Assembly (NCBI GenBank): GCA_020249415.1
Contig: JADCFR010000432.1
Span: 1 to 7,909 of the forward strand
Reading direction: 5' to 3'
Source of the DNA: Roseomonas sp.
GTDB taxonomy: Bacteria; Pseudomonadota; Alphaproteobacteria; Acetobacterales; Acetobacteraceae
Length of the DNA stretch: 7,909 bases
This document shows, piece by piece, positions 5,966 through 7,909 of the stretch. The notes beneath the pieces are model-generated. The model did not search any database. It saw nothing but the letters and a program-made list of their open reading frames with translations, and was not told the origin of the DNA. A program made the position numbers and the translations under genes. Within the stretch, counting starts at the first letter, position 1, and every line of letters starts with the position of its first letter.

Positions 5966-5994
5966 GATTTACCCCCCCATCCGGCACCTGTCAC
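5966..5994 (-). promoter_or_regulatory. Candidate promoter of the peroxiredoxin gene
   Basis: On the minus strand GTGACA (5989-5994; 5 of 6 to the -35 consensus) and TAAATC (5966-5971; 3 of 6 to the -10 consensus) are 17 bases apart. The spacer contains seven consecutive G on the transcribed-sense strand. The start would fall near 5959, giving a leader of about 18 bases with the ribosome site inside it. Confidence 0.35.
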
Positions 5995-6033
5995 CTGGGG
6001 AGAAACGCCCGGATTGCGCCCGCAACTCGCCCC

Positions 6034-6053
6034 ATGGTTGAATTTTTAACCAT
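6034..6053. promoter_or_regulatory. 20-base inverted repeat, operator-like, before the transglycosylase gene
   Basis: ATGGTT at 6034-6039 is repeated inverted as AACCAT at 6048-6053, with an 8-base A+T-rich centre (GAATTTTT). It lies in the divergent gap, 24 bases before the transglycosylase start, and overlaps the candidate -35 box. A binding site for a dimeric regulator is possible; a chance palindrome cannot be excluded. Confidence 0.35.
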
Positions 6054-6067
6054 TTCGCGTCTACAAG
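6038..6067 (+). promoter_or_regulatory. Candidate promoter of the transglycosylase gene, very short leader
   Basis: TTGAAT (6038-6043) and TACAAG (6062-6067), each 4 of 6 to consensus, are 18 bases apart. The expected start is near 6074, only about three bases before the ATG at 6077. This would explain why no Shine-Dalgarno sequence is seen before the gene. Confidence 0.25.
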
Positions 6068-6076
6068 CTCTCAGCC

Positions 6077-7906
6077 ATGTGCGCGATCCCCCCCATGGCC
6101 CGAAGCGGCACCCTGCCTTTAATGGCGTTGGTGCTGGCGCCATTGTGGTTCGGAACCCCTGTTCAGGCCATGGCGCAAAGGGCCACTCAGACCGCTGCCT
6201 TGCCCACGCCCGCATCGCGTGCTTCGGCCAGCGCTATCCTGCCTTTGTCAGCTACCGATGCAGCCGCGCTGCAAGGCGTTTTTGCTTTGCATGCCTCTAA
6301 GGATTGGGATGCTGCGGAAGGCGCGATAGCGCAGCTTTCGGACCGTCGGCTTGAAGGGCATATCCTTGCCGATCGCTGGTTGAACCCAGCCGCGCCAAAG
6401 CCGGATCAGGACGTCCTGCGCGATTGGCTGGCGCGCTTTGCCGATCATCCCGATGCGCCGGCGATCCACGCCCTACTGCGCCGCACCGCGCCGCGCGGCG
6501 CTGCCCTGCCCGCCGCCCCTGCCCTGGACCGCCTTTCCGAAGATGCCGGCATGGCTCCGGAAGAACGCGAAGCGCCGGAACAGGGTTTTGTGCGCAACCC
6601 CGCGCTCGACCGCGCGCTGCGCGATCTGGTGCGCGATGGCAATCTGGATACCGCACTTCGGCAAATGGAAGCGACGCGCGGCATGACCCCGCCTTACGCC
6701 GCCGCACTCCGGGCTGATTTCGCCCTGATCCTGTTCCGGCGTGGGGAGGATGAACGCGCCTTCGAACTTGCCTCGGAAGCAACGCGCAGCCGCGTCGAAC
6801 CAACCGGACGAGCGGCCTTTACTGCCGGGCTCGCCGCCTGGGGGCTTGGGCATTTCGATGTGGCGCTGCCGTATTTTGAGGTTGCGGCGCGTGCCCCCAG
6901 CGCATCGCCCGCCAATCGCGCCGCCGCTGCCTATTGGGCGAGCCGTGCCGCCATTCGCGCCCGGCATCCGGGGATGCATGTGCCCTGGCTTTTGCAGGCG
7001 GCGCAGGAACCGCGCACCTTCTACGGGCTGATGGCCCGCCGCGCCCTTGGCCTGACCCCCGGCTTCGCTTGGCATGCCGAAGCCGGCGGCGGCGAAGGCA
7101 TGGCGGCGCTGATGGAAACCGCCGGCGGCTGGCGGGCACTCGCTTTGCTGCAAATCGGCCAGACCGCGCGGGCAGAGGCGGAATTGCGCGCCTTATGGCC
7201 CTTGGCGCGCGGCAATCTGCCGCTGCTGCGGTCCATGCTGGCGGTCGCTTCCCAGGCGGGTCTGACGCATCTTTCGGCGCAGCTTGCTGAATTGGCGCAA
7301 GCCGCCGATGGCCGCCCACGCGACTTGGCGCGCTTTCCCTTGCCGCGCCTGACGCCCGCCCAGGGTTTCCGTGTGGAACCCGCCTTGCTCTATGCCCTGG
7401 CGCGTCAGGAATCGAATTTTGACTCGGCGGCGGTATCGCCTGCCGGGGCACGCGGGATCCTACAGGTGATGCCAACCACCGCCGCCTATCTTGCCAATGA
7501 CCCTTCCTTTGCCGGGGATGGCGCGCAGCGCTTGCATAATCCTGGCCTGTCCCTGGAATTGGGCCAGCGCTATCTGCATTACCTGGCGCGGAGTGAGTCG
7601 GTGGGCGGTGATCTGATCCGCCTGCTGGCAGCCTATAATGCCGGGCCGGGCAATCTGGCGAAATGGCTCCCCGCTGTGCGGCATCGCGGCGATGCGCTGC
7701 TGTTTATCGAGGCGATCCCCTTCGATGAAACCCGCAGCCATGTGCAGCGCGTGCTCGCCTATTCCTGGATCTACGCCTCAAGGCTCGGCCTGCCGGCGCC
7801 AAGCCTTGATCAATTGGTGCAGGGCGAATTCCCGCGCTTCCTGTCAACGCAGGAGGTAGTGGCCATGCTGGGCGAGGCGCCGCCCCTGCCGGGCCGGCCA
7901 CGTTAG
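6077..7906 (+). CDS. Soluble lytic murein transglycosylase (Slt-type, GH23)
   Basis: This 609-residue periplasmic enzyme cleaves peptidoglycan glycan strands to 1,6-anhydromuropeptides during wall turnover. An N-terminal Sec signal is seen (hydrophobic core about 13-26, likely cleavage after Ala33 in QAMAQ); there is no lipobox, so it should be soluble. Residues about 60-420 are Ala/Leu-rich helices like the Slt70 superhelical U domain, including LEGHILADRWL. The catalytic SLT domain spans about 425-590: RQESNFD with catalytic Glu445, GARGILQVMP at 457-466, and AAYNAGPGN at 518-526. An in-frame stop at 6047-6049 limits the start; ATG 6077 is the first option, with ATG 6095 also workable, and neither has a clear ribosome site. 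The stop lies three bases before the window ends. It is divergent from the peroxiredoxin, and sampled G+C is 67%. Confidence 0.94.
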   Translation: MCAIPPMARSGTLPLMALVLAPLWFGTPVQAMAQRATQTAALPTPASRASASAILPLSATDAAALQGVFALHASKDWDAAEGAIAQLSDRRLEGHILADRWLNPAAPKPDQDVLRDWLARFADHPDAPAIHALLRRTAPRGAALPAAPALDRLSEDAGMAPEEREAPEQGFVRNPALDRALRDLVRDGNLDTALRQMEATRGMTPPYAAALRADFALILFRRGEDERAFELASEATRSRVEPTGRAAFTAGLAAWGLGHFDVALPYFEVAARAPSASPANRAAAAYWASRAAIRARHPGMHVPWLLQAAQEPRTFYGLMARRALGLTPGFAWHAEAGGGEGMAALMETAGGWRALALLQIGQTARAEAELRALWPLARGNLPLLRSMLAVASQAGLTHLSAQLAELAQAADGRPRDLARFPLPRLTPAQGFRVEPALLYALARQESNFDSAAVSPAGARGILQVMPTTAAYLANDPSFAGDGAQRLHNPGLSLELGQRYLHYLARSESVGGDLIRLLAAYNAGPGNLAKWLPAVRHRGDALLFIEAIPFDETRSHVQRVLAYSWIYASRLGLPAPSLDQLVQGEFPRFLSTQEVVAMLGEAPPLPGRPR

Positions 7907-7909
7907 GGC

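Noticed and set aside
5525..6049. 174-codon plus-strand frame opposite the peroxiredoxin
   Set aside because: It is His/Arg/Gly-rich, matches no family, and lies fully antisense to a gene with an intact Prx5 active site.
6473..7475. Long minus-strand open frames (218-226 codons) opposite the transglycosylase
   Set aside because: They are antisense shadows of a G+C-rich gene, with Arg/Pro/Ala-heavy low-complexity translations and no ribosome sites, while the plus frame has clear SLT motifs.

Overview
The window fits an alphaproteobacterium, perhaps Acetobacteraceae. The evidence is high G+C on the right half, a Tat-exported TRAP binding protein, a nu-class GST, a Prx5-type peroxiredoxin and a Slt-type transglycosylase. 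The taxon is an inference from gene style, not from a marker gene. No novel defence, mobile or biosynthetic system was found. The window holds a complete transporter cassette, a tRNA, and part of what looks like conserved chromosome.

Left half (1-4224, plus strand): a tripartite TRAP transporter in the order dctP (binding protein), dctQ (small membrane subunit), dctM (large membrane subunit). It is followed after 104 bases by a short-chain dehydrogenase/reductase (SDR). A perfect 9-bp hairpin lies between dctM and the SDR gene. The likely scheme is periplasmic capture of an acidic solute by DctP, sodium- or proton-driven uptake through DctQM, and NAD-dependent oxidation or reduction of the solute or a product by the SDR. 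The substrate cannot be read from the sequence.

Middle (4225-4767): a 369-base stretch without an intact gene. It contains an A+T-rich patch, a 13-base direct repeat with a partial inverted copy, short hairpins and an open but start-less minus-strand frame. It ends at a minus-strand tRNA-Ser(GCU) with encoded CCA and a plausible sigma-70 promoter. G+C steps up across this point: sampled lines give 45-57% to the left and 67% to the right. The tRNA 3' end faces the TRAP cassette, so an old integration at the tRNA is possible but unproven.

Right half (4768-7909): on the minus strand, a Prx5-type peroxiredoxin followed 58 bases later by a nu-class (YfcG/YghU-like) glutathione transferase; this looks like a small thiol-peroxide defence unit. 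On the plus strand, divergent from the peroxiredoxin, a periplasmic soluble lytic murein transglycosylase ends 3 bases before the window does. The 135-base divergent gap holds a promoter candidate for each side and a 20-base inverted repeat overlapping the transglycosylase promoter candidate.
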